From Thalassomonas haliotis (GTDB lineage: Bacteria; Pseudomonadota; Gammaproteobacteria; Enterobacterales; Alteromonadaceae), in the NCBI RefSeq assembly GCF_028657945.1, contig NZ_CP059693.1, positions 1,426,001 to 1,490,000 of the forward strand: DNA of 64,000 nt, in the 5' to 3' direction. This document shows, piece by piece, positions 18,117-26,401 of this stretch. The notes under the pieces were generated by a model, which was given only the letters and a program-made list of their open reading frames with translations, ran no database searches and was not told where the DNA came from. The position numbers and the translations under genes are program-made. Each line of letters begins with the position of its first letter. Position 1 is the stretch's first letter.

Positions 18117-18141
18117 AAAAAGGGCATAGAAACTATGCCCA
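18117..18141 (-). terminator. Strong orphan terminator
   Basis: On the minus strand the arms GGGCATAG and CTATGCCC with a 3 nt loop are followed by eight T. No gene ends before it: ribB stops about 450 bp upstream. See the finding on a possible small RNA. Apart from this hairpin, the sigma54 and NtrC sites and the ribB hairpin, the spacer 17874-18592 shows no gene. Confidence 0.85.
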
Positions 18142-18552
18142 CAATGAAACAACGATTTTTGAAATCGGGGGAAATCAAAATCAAGTTCAGCTTATGACAA
18201 GGTCGGCTCTGGCACAAACGAGTTAAATTCACCACTTGGTTTAATTTTTTTCACTTGTCAGTTTTTACCGGTCAAAAGGCTACTCTAGTTGGCCTGATAT
18301 TAAATTATCCGCCAAGGTCCAAATGATGTTGTCGGCATCTTGATGGCCGCTATTGCCGCCTAAAAGACAAAAAAATGCCGTTTTTCATCATAAAACATCG
18401 GGCTTAAGGGGATTGTTTGCATATCCGGCACATATCCGAATCAAGGATACTGTCAAAGGTAAAACCGACAGCTTTATATAAGTCGTAAACCTTACGGAGC
18501 AATGCTTTGCTAGCCTGTTGCTTTAATCGCTGCATAGCAAGGCTGTTAAGGA

Positions 18553-18582
18553 AGCTGGAATAGCCGGATATCAGCTATTCCA
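18553..18582 (-). terminator. Hairpin after ribB
   Basis: The inverted repeat CTGGAATAGC / GCTATTCCAG lies 11 bp after the ribB stop. It lacks a clear T tract on the minus strand, so it may be a weak terminator or an RNA-stabilising hairpin. Confidence 0.5.
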
Positions 18583-18592
18583 GTTTATGGGT

Positions 18593-19246
18593 TTAGGCTA
18601 CATCGGATTTTCCATCAAGCAGCACCTGGACGATATCTTCTATGGTCAGCAAAACCAGCTGCTGGCTTAAGGCATAATCCACTAAGTCTTGTCCTTTTTT
18701 CATAGTGCCGTCCTGATGCATTAATTCACATAAAACGGCGCTTGGTGACAGCCCGGCAAGTTGACATAAGTCTATGCCTCCTTCGGTATGGCCCCGGCGG
18801 GAAAGTACACCTCCAGCGGCAGCCCTAAGCGGAAAGACATGGCCGGGATGTGCCAAGTCATCCGGCTGTGCATTTGCAGCTATTGCTGTTTTTATGGTTT
18901 GCACGCGGTCCGCGGCACTCACTCCTGTGGTCACCCCTTGCTTTGCCTCTATGGAAACCGTGAAGGCGGTGTTATTTTTGCTGGAATTATCAATGACCAT
19001 TTGCGGTAATTGCAGTTGTTTAAGCTTTTCATCGGTTAATGCCAGGCAAACGATGCCGGAACAGTCGGTGATTAATTGCGCCATGCTTTTTTCATTTACA
19101 AGCTCGGCGGCAACAATTAAATCCCCTTCGTTTTCACGATCCGGATCGTCCATAAGCAGCACGGCTTTGCCAAGACGAAGATCACGGCAGGCATTATCGA
19201 TACGTTCTTGTGGGGTTAAGCCAAACTGGCTAAGATTGATATTCAT
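18593..19246 (-). CDS. ribB: 3,4-dihydroxy-2-butanone 4-phosphate synthase
   Basis: RibB converts ribulose 5-phosphate to 3,4-dihydroxy-2-butanone 4-phosphate and formate in riboflavin synthesis. I chose the ATG at 19246 (MNINLSQFG) because AGGAGA lies just upstream; the frame extends further without support. The 217 residues equal the single-domain RibB length. Motifs are [12 protein letters not shown] (acidic metal loop), the [15 protein letters not shown] block, [11 protein letters not shown] and [11 protein letters not shown] (catalytic His and Glu). There is no fused RibA domain. An FMN riboswitch with a terminator-like hairpin precedes it, so it should be shut off when FMN is plentiful. 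Confidence 0.97.
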   Translation of the reverse strand: MNINLSQFGLTPQERIDNACRDLRLGKAVLLMDDPDRENEGDLIVAAELVNEKSMAQLITDCSGIVCLALTDEKLKQLQLPQMVIDNSSKNNTAFTVSIEAKQGVTTGVSAADRVQTIKTAIAANAQPDDLAHPGHVFPLRAAAGGVLSRRGHTEGGIDLCQLAGLSPSAVLCELMHQDGTMKKGQDLVDYALSQQLVLLTIEDIVQVLLDGKSDVA

Positions 19247-19308
19247 GTTAATCTCCTGATTTTGAGGTTCAAAATTCAGGGGAACTAGGAAAGTTAAAAA
19301 CAGCGCAA

Positions 19309-19340
19309 AAAACACCGCCGGGTAAACCGGGCAGCGGATC
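19309..19340 (-). terminator. Attenuator between FMN riboswitch and ribB
   Basis: On the minus strand a GC-rich stem (CCGC..CGG pairing with CCGGCGG, loop TTTAC) is followed by TTTTTT. It lies directly after the riboswitch and fits transcription attenuation. The stem contains a 4 nt bulge. Confidence 0.6.
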
Positions 19341-19355
19341 TGTGTTGTTATTTTT

Positions 19356-19542
19356 CTTCTCCCATCCGGACTTTACGGGACTATCGCTGAGATAACGACT
19401 TTACCCTGAACCGTCGGCTCCGGATTCACACCGGATCTGCTGGACCTTTACCACATGTCTGCTACTCACGGTAAAGCGCTCGCGGGCTGATAATTTTTTC
19501 AAATTAATCACCGCCGGTGGGGAATTCCACCCCGCCCTGAAG
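19356..19542 (-). ncRNA. FMN riboswitch (RFN element)
   Basis: The minus strand carries the conserved RFN blocks in order: AGGGCGGGGTGGAATTCCCC, ACCGGCGGTGATT, then AGCCCGCGAGCG, GGTCCAGCAGATCCGGTG, GAATCCGGAGCCGACGG and finally AGTCCGGATGGGAGAAGA. It precedes ribB by about 110 bp and explains the otherwise gene-free spacer 19247-19687. FMN binding is expected to favour the downstream terminator and reduce ribB expression. Confidence 0.97.
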
Positions 19543-19647
19543 AATTATGCCATTTAAGGCACCGGGGATTTTATCGGCAATTAAAACCCTGTTAAAGTCA
19601 TTTTATAAAAATTTTCCCTTTTAAAGTCATGGCAGCAGGTAGAATAA

Positions 19648-19681
19648 TGCTTGTAGGTAAGACTAGTGCTTGTAGGTAAGA
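19648..19681 (+). repeat. Duplicated 15 bp leader including the ribosome site
   Basis: TGCTTGTAGGTAAGA occurs twice (19648-19662 and 19667-19681). The second copy carries the apparent ribosome site of the DUF99 gene, 6 bp before its ATG. Confidence 0.75.
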
Positions 19682-19687
19682 ATCAAA

Positions 19688-20290
19688 ATGAAGTCACTGG
19701 CAGAAGTTATAAGATTAAATAAGCAATTGCGCACCATAGGCTTTGACGACGCCCCCTTTAACCGGCAAGTTGGCAGTAAGGTCAATATTGCCGGGATTGT
19801 CTGTACCAATACCCGGTTTGAAGGCATGTTATGGGGAGAAACCACTAAAGACGGGGTTGATGCCACAGATGTGCTGATCAAGATGCTAAAACCCAGTAAA
19901 TTTTATCAGCAGGTACATGCAGTGCTGCTTGACGGTATCGCCATCGGTGGTTTTAACCTGATCAACCTGGAAAAACTAAGTGACGTTTTGCAATTACCCT
20001 GCATAGCGGTAATGCGCAAACAGCCGGATATTGCTGCGGTGAAAAAAGCATTGAGTCGCTTTGATGATGCCGAATTTCGCTTAGCGACTTTGGCTGCTGC
20101 CGGCGATGTTTTTACTTATAGCACGGCAACGGATAAAACTTTCTTTTTTCAGGTGAAAGGCTGCCCGGTTGAAACGGCGGGTCTGTTACTGGAAAAAGTG
20201 ACTGATACCGGCAATGTGCCGGAAACTTTGCGCCTGGCGCATTTAATCGGCGCTGCGGTTAAAACCGGGCAAAGCAGTAATAGTGCTTAA
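19688..20290 (+). CDS. DUF99 (endonuclease V-like fold) protein
   Basis: A 200-residue protein of the DUF99/UPF0215 family. The family wording is clear: RTIGFDDAPFNR near the N-terminus, then NIAGIVCTNTRFEGMLWGE, DGVDATDVLIKML, HAVLLDGIAIGGFNLINL and CIAVMRKQPD. DUF99 proteins are predicted to share the RNase H-like fold of endonuclease V. Most known members are archaeal, and no activity is established to my knowledge. It stands alone, next to the ribB riboswitch region, so the context gives no clue. The acidic FDD and LLDG residues could bind a metal, which is inference. Confidence 0.87.
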   Translation: MKSLAEVIRLNKQLRTIGFDDAPFNRQVGSKVNIAGIVCTNTRFEGMLWGETTKDGVDATDVLIKMLKPSKFYQQVHAVLLDGIAIGGFNLINLEKLSDVLQLPCIAVMRKQPDIAAVKKALSRFDDAEFRLATLAAAGDVFTYSTATDKTFFFQVKGCPVETAGLLLEKVTDTGNVPETLRLAHLIGAAVKTGQSSNSA

Positions 20291-20755
20291 CTCTTCGGCA
20301 TATTGTTTGTGCGTTAAACTAAGTTACCGGAAGCCCTGATCAGCAGGTTAAATTTTCTGTACATCCCTTTATACCGTCCTAATGATTTGCCCAAATATTA
20401 AATGCAACCCCAGCCTGATTTTCCTGTTATTTGTACTATGTCTACTAGGTGAGCAATTCACCGGCGGAGGTACTTTTCTAAAAGAGAATAAAAAAGAGCG
20501 AAAGAGAGCGATTTTGTCAGTCATCAGTGATGATTTCAGCAAATTCAGCGAAGAATGCGCCTTTTTGTTCGATGCATTCGCTGCGCTGGGCCGCGAATGC
20601 ATCACGGAGCACACCAGATAAGGTATCAGGTACCTGTGTTATTGGCTCAAATATCAGGTTATCGGCAATAACAACTCCTGTTCTGCCGGCGACCCGCCCG
20701 GTATTAACTATAATCCTAAGTTATCTAAAAAGAATCACCTGACTGTTACCGGGTT
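20291..20755. other. Gene-free spacer with inverted repeats
   Basis: No reading frame here has a ribosome site or recognisable homology. Two palindromes stand out: TCATCAGTGATGA at 20521-20533, and an 11 bp inverted repeat GATGCATTCGC (20571-20581) / GCGAATGCATC (20593-20603). A 79-codon frame at 20382-20621 covers them but looks accidental. Confidence 0.5.
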
Positions 20756-21346
20756 TTAAAGGTGCTTGCCACGGCTCCAGCTGGAGCTGGCGAGTAAACG
20801 TTCACCCGCATCTACCGCGCCTGGTTCCATGCTTGTGCCCATAGAATCGTTCCAGCGGTTCAGGTAACCGAATAGTGAAATGACTCCCAAGATTTCTACA
20901 ATTTCACCGTCATCCCAATACTCATGCATTTTTGCCGTTATTGCATCATTTACCGCATTGGGCACGCTTGATGCGGCTAAAGCCAGTTCGAAAGCGGCTT
21001 TTTCTGCGTCTGTATAAAGGTCACTCTCCCGGAACGACCAGATATTTTTCAGGCGCTGTTCGCTGCCGCCATAGCGCTCTGCAGCCAGGATGGTATGGGC
21101 TTCACAGTAGCGGCAACCGGTATTGGCACTGGTGATGTAGCCGATCAAGCGCTTTTGCTCGGCAGTCACCCGGCCTTTGTTTTCCATTACCGCCATATTC
21201 AGGTCGATAAAGGCTTTGGCAATGGCCGGGCGGCGTTGCATGGTTAATACGCTGTTGGGACAAAAACCTAAGGTTTCATTGAAAAACTTTGCCAGCTGGG
21301 CGATATCTTCATTTGCGTCAGCGGCTAGCGGGGTAACTAATGGCAT
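20756..21346 (-). CDS. Carboxymuconolactone decarboxylase/AhpD-like protein
   Basis: A 196-residue all-alpha protein of the CMD/AhpD superfamily, peroxidase-related branch. The active motif is TGCRYCEAHTILAAERYGG, with the redox CxxC and the histidine four residues after the second cysteine region. The flanks NSVLTMQRRPAIAKAF and DGEIVEILGVISLFGYLNRW are typical. It may reduce a peroxide or react with an electrophile. It is divergent from a MarR regulator, with two palindromes between them, which suggests induction by the compound it acts on. The substrate is not known. Confidence 0.9.
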   Translation of the reverse strand: MPLVTPLAADANEDIAQLAKFFNETLGFCPNSVLTMQRRPAIAKAFIDLNMAVMENKGRVTAEQKRLIGYITSANTGCRYCEAHTILAAERYGGSEQRLKNIWSFRESDLYTDAEKAAFELALAASSVPNAVNDAITAKMHEYWDDGEIVEILGVISLFGYLNRWNDSMGTSMEPGAVDAGERLLASSSWSRGKHL

Positions 21347-21401
21347 ATCTGTTCTCCGTTCATCAATCGATGCTAGTTAAAATTACTATAAGAATACTAT
21401 G

Positions 21402-21436
21402 TTGCATATGCAATAACTTTATTGTTGCAAATGCAA
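21402..21436. promoter_or_regulatory. Twin palindromic operators for the MarR regulator
   Basis: TTGCATATGCAA (21402-21413) is a perfect palindrome, and TTGCAAATGCAA (21425-21436) is the same with one change. Their centres are 23 bp apart, about two helical turns, in the divergent spacer. Confidence 0.75.
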
Positions 21437-21458
21437 TATGTATGAGGTTTTTAATTAG

Positions 21459-22091
21459 ATGAGGAAAATGATAAAGTTACAGTCACTTTTGCTCATTAAG
21501 GCCAAGCACATCAGTAAGTCAGCCCGCAGTCAGGCATTTACTTTGACAGACAAAGTAGAAAACCCGTTAGATTTAGTCTCACACCTGCCCTTTAGGCTGG
21601 CGGTGGTCAGTAATTTATTGGCACTGGACCGAGATTGGAAAATTAGAAACTTGACCAGCCTGGAACCAAGAGAAATGCGGGTGCTGCTCAACATTGGTTC
21701 TTATATGCCGATCAAATCGGCTGATATCGCTTACCAGTCAAGGCTGGATTCATACACGGTCAGCCGGGCGGTTAAAAAGTTGCTGGCGTTAAAGCTGATC
21801 GAATCCCGCCAGGATGAAGTCAAAAAGAATGTGAAGAACTTATACCTGAATGAGGAAGGTAAGGCGTTATATCAAAAACTGACAAAAGCCATGGATGAAA
21901 GGGCTAACTTGTTGGAGGGGGTATTAACGAAAAGTGAAAAATCCTTGTTTTTTAATATGCTAGAACGTATTGAAAATAAAACTGAAACAATTTTGGCAAC
22001 TCAGGCAACAGAGTTAATTGAAAGTGGTTTAGAAGCGCCTGCAGATCAGAAGGAGCTTATTCGCTGGCATAAAAAAGCCAATAGCAAGTAA
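21459..22091 (+). CDS. MarR-family regulator
   Basis: A 210-residue winged-helix protein, longer than typical MarR proteins (about 140-150) at both ends. The DNA-binding part is MPIKSADIAYQSRLDSYTVS followed by RAVKKLLALKLIESRQDEVKKN, and then LYLNEEGKALYQKL. The N-terminal extension is basic and the C-terminal one charged. An alternative ATG at 21468 has GAGGAAA close upstream. It is divergent from the CMD-family gene, and the twin palindromes between them are the probable operators, giving autoregulation plus control of that enzyme. The ligand is unknown. Confidence 0.87.
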   Translation: MRKMIKLQSLLLIKAKHISKSARSQAFTLTDKVENPLDLVSHLPFRLAVVSNLLALDRDWKIRNLTSLEPREMRVLLNIGSYMPIKSADIAYQSRLDSYTVSRAVKKLLALKLIESRQDEVKKNVKNLYLNEEGKALYQKLTKAMDERANLLEGVLTKSEKSLFFNMLERIENKTETILATQATELIESGLEAPADQKELIRWHKKANSK

Positions 22092-22227
22092 GCGCTATAT
22101 TTTTGGTTGTTTTTATTTCTTATTTCAATAGCTTAAAGGGGATATTGATGTCGGGATAATTTACATACCTAAATGAGAAATGCTAAATTTTTCTTGTACC
22201 TTGTTGTAATTTATTAGGTTTTTTGTT

Positions 22228-22244
22228 TTGGAATATCTCTTGCT
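22228..22244 (+). promoter_or_regulatory. Sigma54-type promoter of PEP-CTERM gene
   Basis: TTGGAATATCTCTTGCT has GG and GC separated by 10 nt and the TTGC of the -12 box, 97 bp before the ATG. The -24 box matches only TTGG. Confidence 0.5.
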
Positions 22245-22340
22245 AAGCTGCAGTGCTGTAAAGGATAAGTCAAAAATAATTAACTACACCATTACTTTTT
22301 TTAATTTTTATAAAAAAGGTAAGGAAAAAGGAATTTTTAC

Positions 22341-23006
22341 ATGAAACTAAAACTCTCTCACCTGATCACTATAGGGGCGCTATCATTAGCCCCGGCTCTT
22401 GCAAATGCTTCTGTAATAACGCTTGATTTTGAAGGTGTTGGCAACCAGGCTGCGATAAATGATTTTTATAATGGCGGTACAGACTCACAAGGTAATTCGG
22501 GAGTGAATTACGGCGTCAGCTTCGGTAGTGATGCGCTTGGCTGTATAGACTCAGATGCCGGAGGTTCGTGTGCTTTTGCCAATGAACCGACTGCTGATAC
22601 GGTAATGTTTTTCCTTTCTGGCAGTTCAGTACTCAGTTATGATGCCGGATTTGATACCGGCTTTTCTTTTTTCTACACATCAGCAAGGGATGTTTCCGTT
22701 AACGTCTACTCAGGTGTTAATCTAACCGGGGATTTGTTGGGTTCTATTAACCTGTCAAATAACGCAAGTGATAATGCTTGTTCCGGTGACCCTACCGGCA
22801 ATTTCTGTAATTGGGATATTGGTTCACTCTCTTTTGCCGGTATCGCACGCTCAATTGATTTTGGCGGTGCCGCTAACTACGTGGGGTTTGATAATATTAC
22901 TTTTGGTTCAACCAACCCGGATACAGAAGTCCCGGAGCCGTCAAGTCTGGCTATTTTAGCATTAGGGGTTCTAGGGCTGGCATCACGTCGTCTGAAAAGC
23001 GCATAA
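22341..23006 (+). CDS. PEP-CTERM sorting-domain protein
   Basis: A 221-residue secreted protein. The signal peptide is LITIGALSLAPALANA, and the C-terminal sorting region is VPEPSSLAILALGVLGLASR plus a short basic tail. Exosortase recognises such PEP-TM-basic tails and cleaves them at the outer surface. The middle (about 25-190) is Gly/Asn/Asp rich with predicted beta structure and several cysteines (CIDSDAGGSC, CSGDPTGNFC), a common form of extracellular carbohydrate- or matrix-associated proteins. No exosortase lies in the window. A sigma54-type promoter precedes it, as in PrsK/PrsR-controlled PEP-CTERM genes. Confidence 0.92.
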   Translation: MKLKLSHLITIGALSLAPALANASVITLDFEGVGNQAAINDFYNGGTDSQGNSGVNYGVSFGSDALGCIDSDAGGSCAFANEPTADTVMFFLSGSSVLSYDAGFDTGFSFFYTSARDVSVNVYSGVNLTGDLLGSINLSNNASDNACSGDPTGNFCNWDIGSLSFAGIARSIDFGGAANYVGFDNITFGSTNPDTEVPEPSSLAILALGVLGLASRRLKSA

Positions 23007-23024
23007 TTGAGCTTTTCCGTATAA

Positions 23025-23182
23025 TACCAACTGCATTAAGCAGACGATCAATATTCGATGAGGATAAAGGTTCAAGTTCAAGGCGTTTGATTGAGCAATA
23101 GCTGGCTATTGGCATTGAAAACAACGCGGGATTTGGACCTTTGGACCATTCGAAGATGAGCAAATACTTAATTCAATAGGTA
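23025..23182. mobile_element. MITE-like element (about 158 bp)
   Basis: The outer ends TACCAACTGCATTAAG (23025-23040) and CTTAATTCAATAGGTA (23167-23182) are inverted repeats matching at 13 of 16 positions. The interior has no gene. It separates the PEP-CTERM gene from its terminator. No transposase is present, so it would have been moved by one elsewhere. The call rests on terminal repeats alone; a clear target duplication is not visible. Confidence 0.6.
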
Positions 23183-23184
23183 CA

Positions 23185-23212
23185 AGCACCATATTTGATG
23201 GTGCTTTTTTTT
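23185..23212 (+). terminator. Intrinsic terminator of the PEP-CTERM gene
   Basis: The arms AGCACCAT and ATGGTGCT with a 5 nt loop are followed by eight T. It lies 178 bp after the stop codon because the MITE-like element intervenes. Confidence 0.88.
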
Positions 23213-23295
23213 CGTCTGTTTTTGCTCGGCTGATAACAAGTGGCCGATAAAAAAGGGAAAGCAGGCAAGGGCTGGAATTTATCTATATACGAGAC

Positions 23296-23326
23296 GAAAA
23301 AAAACCTTAACATTGCTGTTAAGGTT
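23296..23326 (-). terminator. Terminator of the tRNA cluster
   Basis: On the minus strand the arms AACCTTAACA and TGTTAAGGTT with a 4 nt loop are followed by a run of T. It lies 19 bp after the last tRNA. Confidence 0.9.
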
Positions 23327-23344
23327 TTTCTCTTCATAAGAAGA

Positions 23345-23420
23345 TGGTGCCTTGACCCGGAATCGAACCAGGGACACGAGGATTTTCAATCCTCTGCTCT
23401 ACCGACTGAGCTATCAAGGC
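23345..23420 (-). tRNA. tRNA-Phe(GAA), variant acceptor stem
   Basis: A 76 nt cloverleaf including an encoded CCA. The anticodon loop TTGAAAA gives GAA. The acceptor stem is GCCTTGA/TCAAGGC, whereas the other two tRNA-Phe genes in the window have GCCCAGA/TCTGGGC. The two differing pairs are compensatory, so the stem stays paired. Confidence 0.97.
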
Positions 23421-23453
23421 TTTTTGTTTTCTTGCATTAACAAGATAAATAAA

Positions 23454-23529
<76 letters not shown>

Positions 23530-23621
23530 ACACAAAACTGTGTGCGATATTAAACTTTCATTAAAAAGTTAAATATCTTGGCACCGAATCAATAACCTAT
23601 AGGGTCGTTAATTCTTAGAAG

Positions 23622-23650
23622 AAAAAAAGCTCTAACCTCGGGTTAGAGCT
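23622..23650 (-). terminator. Internal terminator in the tRNA cluster
   Basis: The arms AGCTCTAACC and GGTTAGAGCT with a 3 nt loop are followed by TTTTTTT on the minus strand. It lies between the two tRNA-Thr genes, so the cluster may be read as two units. Confidence 0.85.
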
Positions 23651-23673
23651 TACTCTTTATCAGAGATAAAAAA

Positions 23674-23749
<76 letters not shown>

Positions 23750-23868
23750 ACACTAAACAGTGTGCAAATATTAAGTTCTTACCTTAAAGATAAAGTTAAA
23801 TAATATTTTGGCACCGAGTTAACGATTCTTCTTATTACTTGTTCAAGTAAAATCATTATCTCAAAATA

Positions 23869-23944
23869 TGGTGCCCAGACCCGGAATCGAACCAGGGACA
23901 CGAGGATTTTCAATCCTCTGCTCTACCGACTGAGCTATCTGGGC
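23869..23944 (-). tRNA. tRNA-Phe(GAA)
   Basis: 76 nt with encoded CCA, acceptor stem GCCCAGA/TCTGGGC and anticodon GAA. It is the first gene of the minus-strand cluster and identical to the plus-strand copy at 32735-32810. Confidence 0.97.
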
Positions 23945-23979
23945 GTTGTCTTTTTGGCTTTGCCTTGAAGACGGGCGCT

Positions 23980-24008
23980 ATTAAACTGTTTTTCCTTTTT
24001 AGCGTCAA
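23980..24008 (-). promoter_or_regulatory. Promoter of the tRNA cluster
   Basis: On the minus strand TTGACG (24003-24008), a 17 bp spacer and TTTAAT (23980-23985) are followed by the GC-rich AGCGCCCGTC, a discriminator typical of stringently controlled stable-RNA promoters. Confidence 0.75.
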
Positions 24009-24090
24009 CTGTTTTTTTTCAAAAAATGTTTGTTCGCTGCTTTTTTCAGCGTATCGCTACTTTTTAAAGCAAAAACAGTAAAACCGGGGA

Positions 24091-24381
24091 TCAGGCGCTG
24101 TATATGGTATAGAGGCCTATCAGGATAAAGCTGGCACCGGCGATATAAGCCAGTACTTTTTCATTGATATAACCGGATAAAAAAGTGCCTGCCAATACGC
24201 CAAAGGCGCTTGCTACCACTAAAGCGCAGGATGCGGAGGCAAAGACCATCCATTTACTGACATCTTTGTCTGTGGCAAACAGCATAGTAGCCAGCTGGGT
24301 TTTATCCCCCAGCTCGGCAACAAACACAGAGGCGAAAATGGTCAGGAAGACTTTCCAGTCGAATGCCAGGATATATGCCAT
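24091..24381 (-). CDS. GDT1/TMEM165-family (UPF0016) membrane protein
   Basis: A 96-residue membrane protein with three hydrophobic helices and the signature AELGDKTQLATMLF. The family transports divalent cations (Ca2+ or Mn2+). Eukaryotic members have two such repeats in one chain. This one has a single repeat, so two copies should assemble, and I see no second gene nearby. It lies 11 bp after yggX on the same strand, forming a mutY-yggX-UPF0016 run. An iron/manganese link with YggX is possible but speculative. No manganese riboswitch is visible upstream. Confidence 0.9.
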   Translation of the reverse strand: MAYILAFDWKVFLTIFASVFVAELGDKTQLATMLFATDKDVSKWMVFASASCALVVASAFGVLAGTFLSGYINEKVLAYIAGASFILIGLYTIYSA

Positions 24382-24392
24382 TTTTCTTCTGC

Positions 24393-24665
24393 CTATTTTT
24401 CGGGAGGGGTGTAACCTTCGATTTCCGGCTCCTTGCCTTCAAAAAGATATTCAACCATGGCTTTTTCTAAAAAGGCGCGGTCATCAGGGTTCATCATGTT
24501 CATTTTCTTTTCATTGATTAACATGGTCTGCTTTTTCTGCCAGTTTCCCCAGGCTTCTTTGCCTATGTTGTCAAAAATGCGTTTGCCGATCTCTCCCGGA
24601 TAAAGTTGAAAGTCCAGGCCCTGATCTTCTTTTTGGAGGTTTTGGCAAAAAACTGTGCGGCTCAT
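24393..24665 (-). CDS. yggX: Probable Fe(2+)-trafficking protein
   Basis: A 90-residue cytosolic protein that closely follows the YggX pattern: [20 protein letters not shown] with the single conserved Cys7, then [27 protein letters not shown]-like [13 protein letters not shown] and [19 protein letters not shown]. YggX protects Fe-S clusters from oxidants and is thought to carry iron. It lies 96 bp after mutY, the usual partner (MutY is an Fe-S enzyme), and is probably co-transcribed. Length is normal. Confidence 0.96.
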   Translation of the reverse strand: MSRTVFCQNLQKEDQGLDFQLYPGEIGKRIFDNIGKEAWGNWQKKQTMLINEKKMNMMNPDDRAFLEKAMVEYLFEGKEPEIEGYTPPEK

Positions 24666-24761
24666 AATAATGTCTCTTCTCTTGATACTGAATGTCGTTT
24701 AGTTATCGCTCTGCTTTGTTCGCTCAGCCTGTATGGCTCTGCTTTTTATCGCTCTGGCCGT

Positions 24762-25835
24762 TTACGGCTCTAGCAGAGTTATTAATTTTTGCGTTGAGGC
24801 GGCAAAGCCAACCGACGCCTGCGTGTGTAGATCATACCATTGTTGCCGGCCATTTTCGTTGATTTCTTGTGGCAAAAGCTGTCGGCAATCCACCACCAGC
24901 GGCTGAATATCTAAATGAAAATGGCTGAAGGTATGACGAAACGGGGTTAATTCCTGGCTGGTGGTTATTTCCAGGTTTAACGATTGCATTAATTTCGGCA
25001 ATTCATCCATATGGGAAACTTCAAGAAAACACCAGAGTCCGCCCCAGATCCCTGCCGGAGGGCGTTTTTCCATCAAGACCCTGTGTGCTATCCTGGGGAT
25101 CACCATAATGGTGGACTTTTCCGGGATTTTTTTCTTGGGTTTCTTTTGCGGGTAATTGGCCTGTTCATTGCCCGCATAGGCTAAACAGCCGGATACCAGG
25201 GGACAATTTTCGCAATCTGGCTTGGAGCGGGTGCAAATAAGTGAGCCGATATCCATCATCGCCTGGTTAAATTGCGCCACGCCTTCTTTTGGTGTTAACG
25301 CTTCGCTTACCGGCCAGAGTTTTTTCTCATAACTTGCCTGGCCGTTGTAGCCGTCTATGGTATAGCAGCGGGCTAACACCCGTTTTACATTGCCGTCTAA
25401 TATTGCATGATGTTTGTTTAGCGCCAGCGAGAGAATGGCGCCGGCGGTGGAAAGGCCGATGCCGGGCAGGGCCACCACTTCTTCTATGGTTTCGGGAAAT
25501 TTTCCCTGGTAGCTGTCGGCGACTATTTTGGCGGCTTTATGCAGGTTACGGGCGCGGGCGTAATAACCCAGGCCGGTCCAGTGATGCAATACCGTATCTT
25601 CGTCGGCTTCGGCCAAAGCCGTTATGGTCGGGAAACTCTCCATAAACCTCTGGTAATAGGGGATAACTGTCGTGACCTGGGTTTGCTGCAGCATAACCTC
25701 AGATATCCACACCCGGTATGGGGTTTTATTTTGCTGCCAGGGCAAGTGTTTTCTTCCCTGGAGATGGTACCAGTCAAGTACTTGCCGGCTAAATAACTGG
25801 GCCGATTTGGCCGATAGGGTAATTTCATTTGTCAT
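24762..25835 (-). CDS. mutY: A/G-specific adenine glycosylase
   Basis: MutY removes adenine mispaired with 8-oxoguanine or G. The 357 residues comprise a helix-hairpin-helix glycosylase domain ([20 protein letters not shown] with the catalytic Glu; [20 protein letters not shown]; catalytic Asp in [14 protein letters not shown]), a 4Fe-4S cluster ([17 protein letters not shown] with spacing 6, 2 and 5) and a C-terminal NUDIX-like recognition domain from about 230. Everything expected is present. It is divergent from yggL by about 136 bp. The downstream gene yggX conserves the familiar pairing. Confidence 0.97.
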   Translation of the reverse strand: MTNEITLSAKSAQLFSRQVLDWYHLQGRKHLPWQQNKTPYRVWISEVMLQQTQVTTVIPYYQRFMESFPTITALAEADEDTVLHHWTGLGYYARARNLHKAAKIVADSYQGKFPETIEEVVALPGIGLSTAGAILSLALNKHHAILDGNVKRVLARCYTIDGYNGQASYEKKLWPVSEALTPKEGVAQFNQAMMDIGSLICTRSKPDCENCPLVSGCLAYAGNEQANYPQKKPKKKIPEKSTIMVIPRIAHRVLMEKRPPAGIWGGLWCFLEVSHMDELPKLMQSLNLEITTSQELTPFRHTFSHFHLDIQPLVVDCRQLLPQEINENGRQQWYDLHTQASVGFAASTQKLITLLEP

Positions 25836-25971
25836 AACGGGGGCAGTGTAACCAAATTAAAACCCGCTCACAATCTTAGTCGCTGCTATTGCCTGATTTT
25901 CCTTGGCAAAGTCATCTTTTCCCTCTATGCTCTCGTTTTGAAAAAAAGTGAATATTCTTTGGAGAATCAGC

Positions 25972-26310
25972 ATGAAGGTCAATGCAAAGAACCGTAACCG
26001 CCGCCTGCGTAAAAAGTTGCATGTGGATGAATTTCAGGAATTAGGTTTTGATGTTGCCTGGAAATTAAAAGAAGGCACAGATGGCGAAGCCATCGACAGC
26101 TTTATCGATAAATTCTTTGCCGAGGTTATCGAACCTAACGGTTTAGGTTTTGGCGGAGAGGGTGACTTGATCTGGCATGGTTTAATTTGTACGCAAAAAT
26201 TAGGCAAGTGCACCGAAGAGCACAGAACAGCCGTTGAAAACTGGTTAAATAACAATGGTGTTGAATCAGTTTCCGTCAGTGAGCTTTATGATGTTTGGTG
26301 GGCCGAATAA
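25972..26310 (+). CDS. yggL: YggL (DUF469) protein
   Basis: A 112-residue protein starting at ATG 25972, chosen because GGAGA lies upstream and the family begins with a basic KNRNRRLRKKLH stretch; the frame open from 25948 lacks support. The rest contains VDEFQELGFDVAWKL, the Gly-rich GLGFGGEGDLIWHGLI and a C-terminal ELYDVWWAE. YggL is associated with ribosome assembly or the 50S subunit in E. coli. In enterobacteria it lies beside trmB and mutY, as here, though here yggL comes before trmB. Confidence 0.93.
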   Translation: MKVNAKNRNRRLRKKLHVDEFQELGFDVAWKLKEGTDGEAIDSFIDKFFAEVIEPNGLGFGGEGDLIWHGLICTQKLGKCTEEHRTAVENWLNNNGVESVSVSELYDVWWAE

Positions 26311-26401
26311 ACTCAGGGCATTTTTTATGACCGGATCATTTGAGTTTCATTTCAGAAACCCGGATAATACCGCCCCCAAAATTTATCATTCATGAAACGT
26401 T

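Noticed and set aside
18041..18235. 64-codon minus-strand frame
   Set aside because: It spans the strong terminator at 18117-18141 and has no ribosome site; a chance frame.
20382..20621. 79-codon plus frame with hydrophobic start
   Set aside because: No ribosome site, no family resemblance, and it crosses two palindromes.
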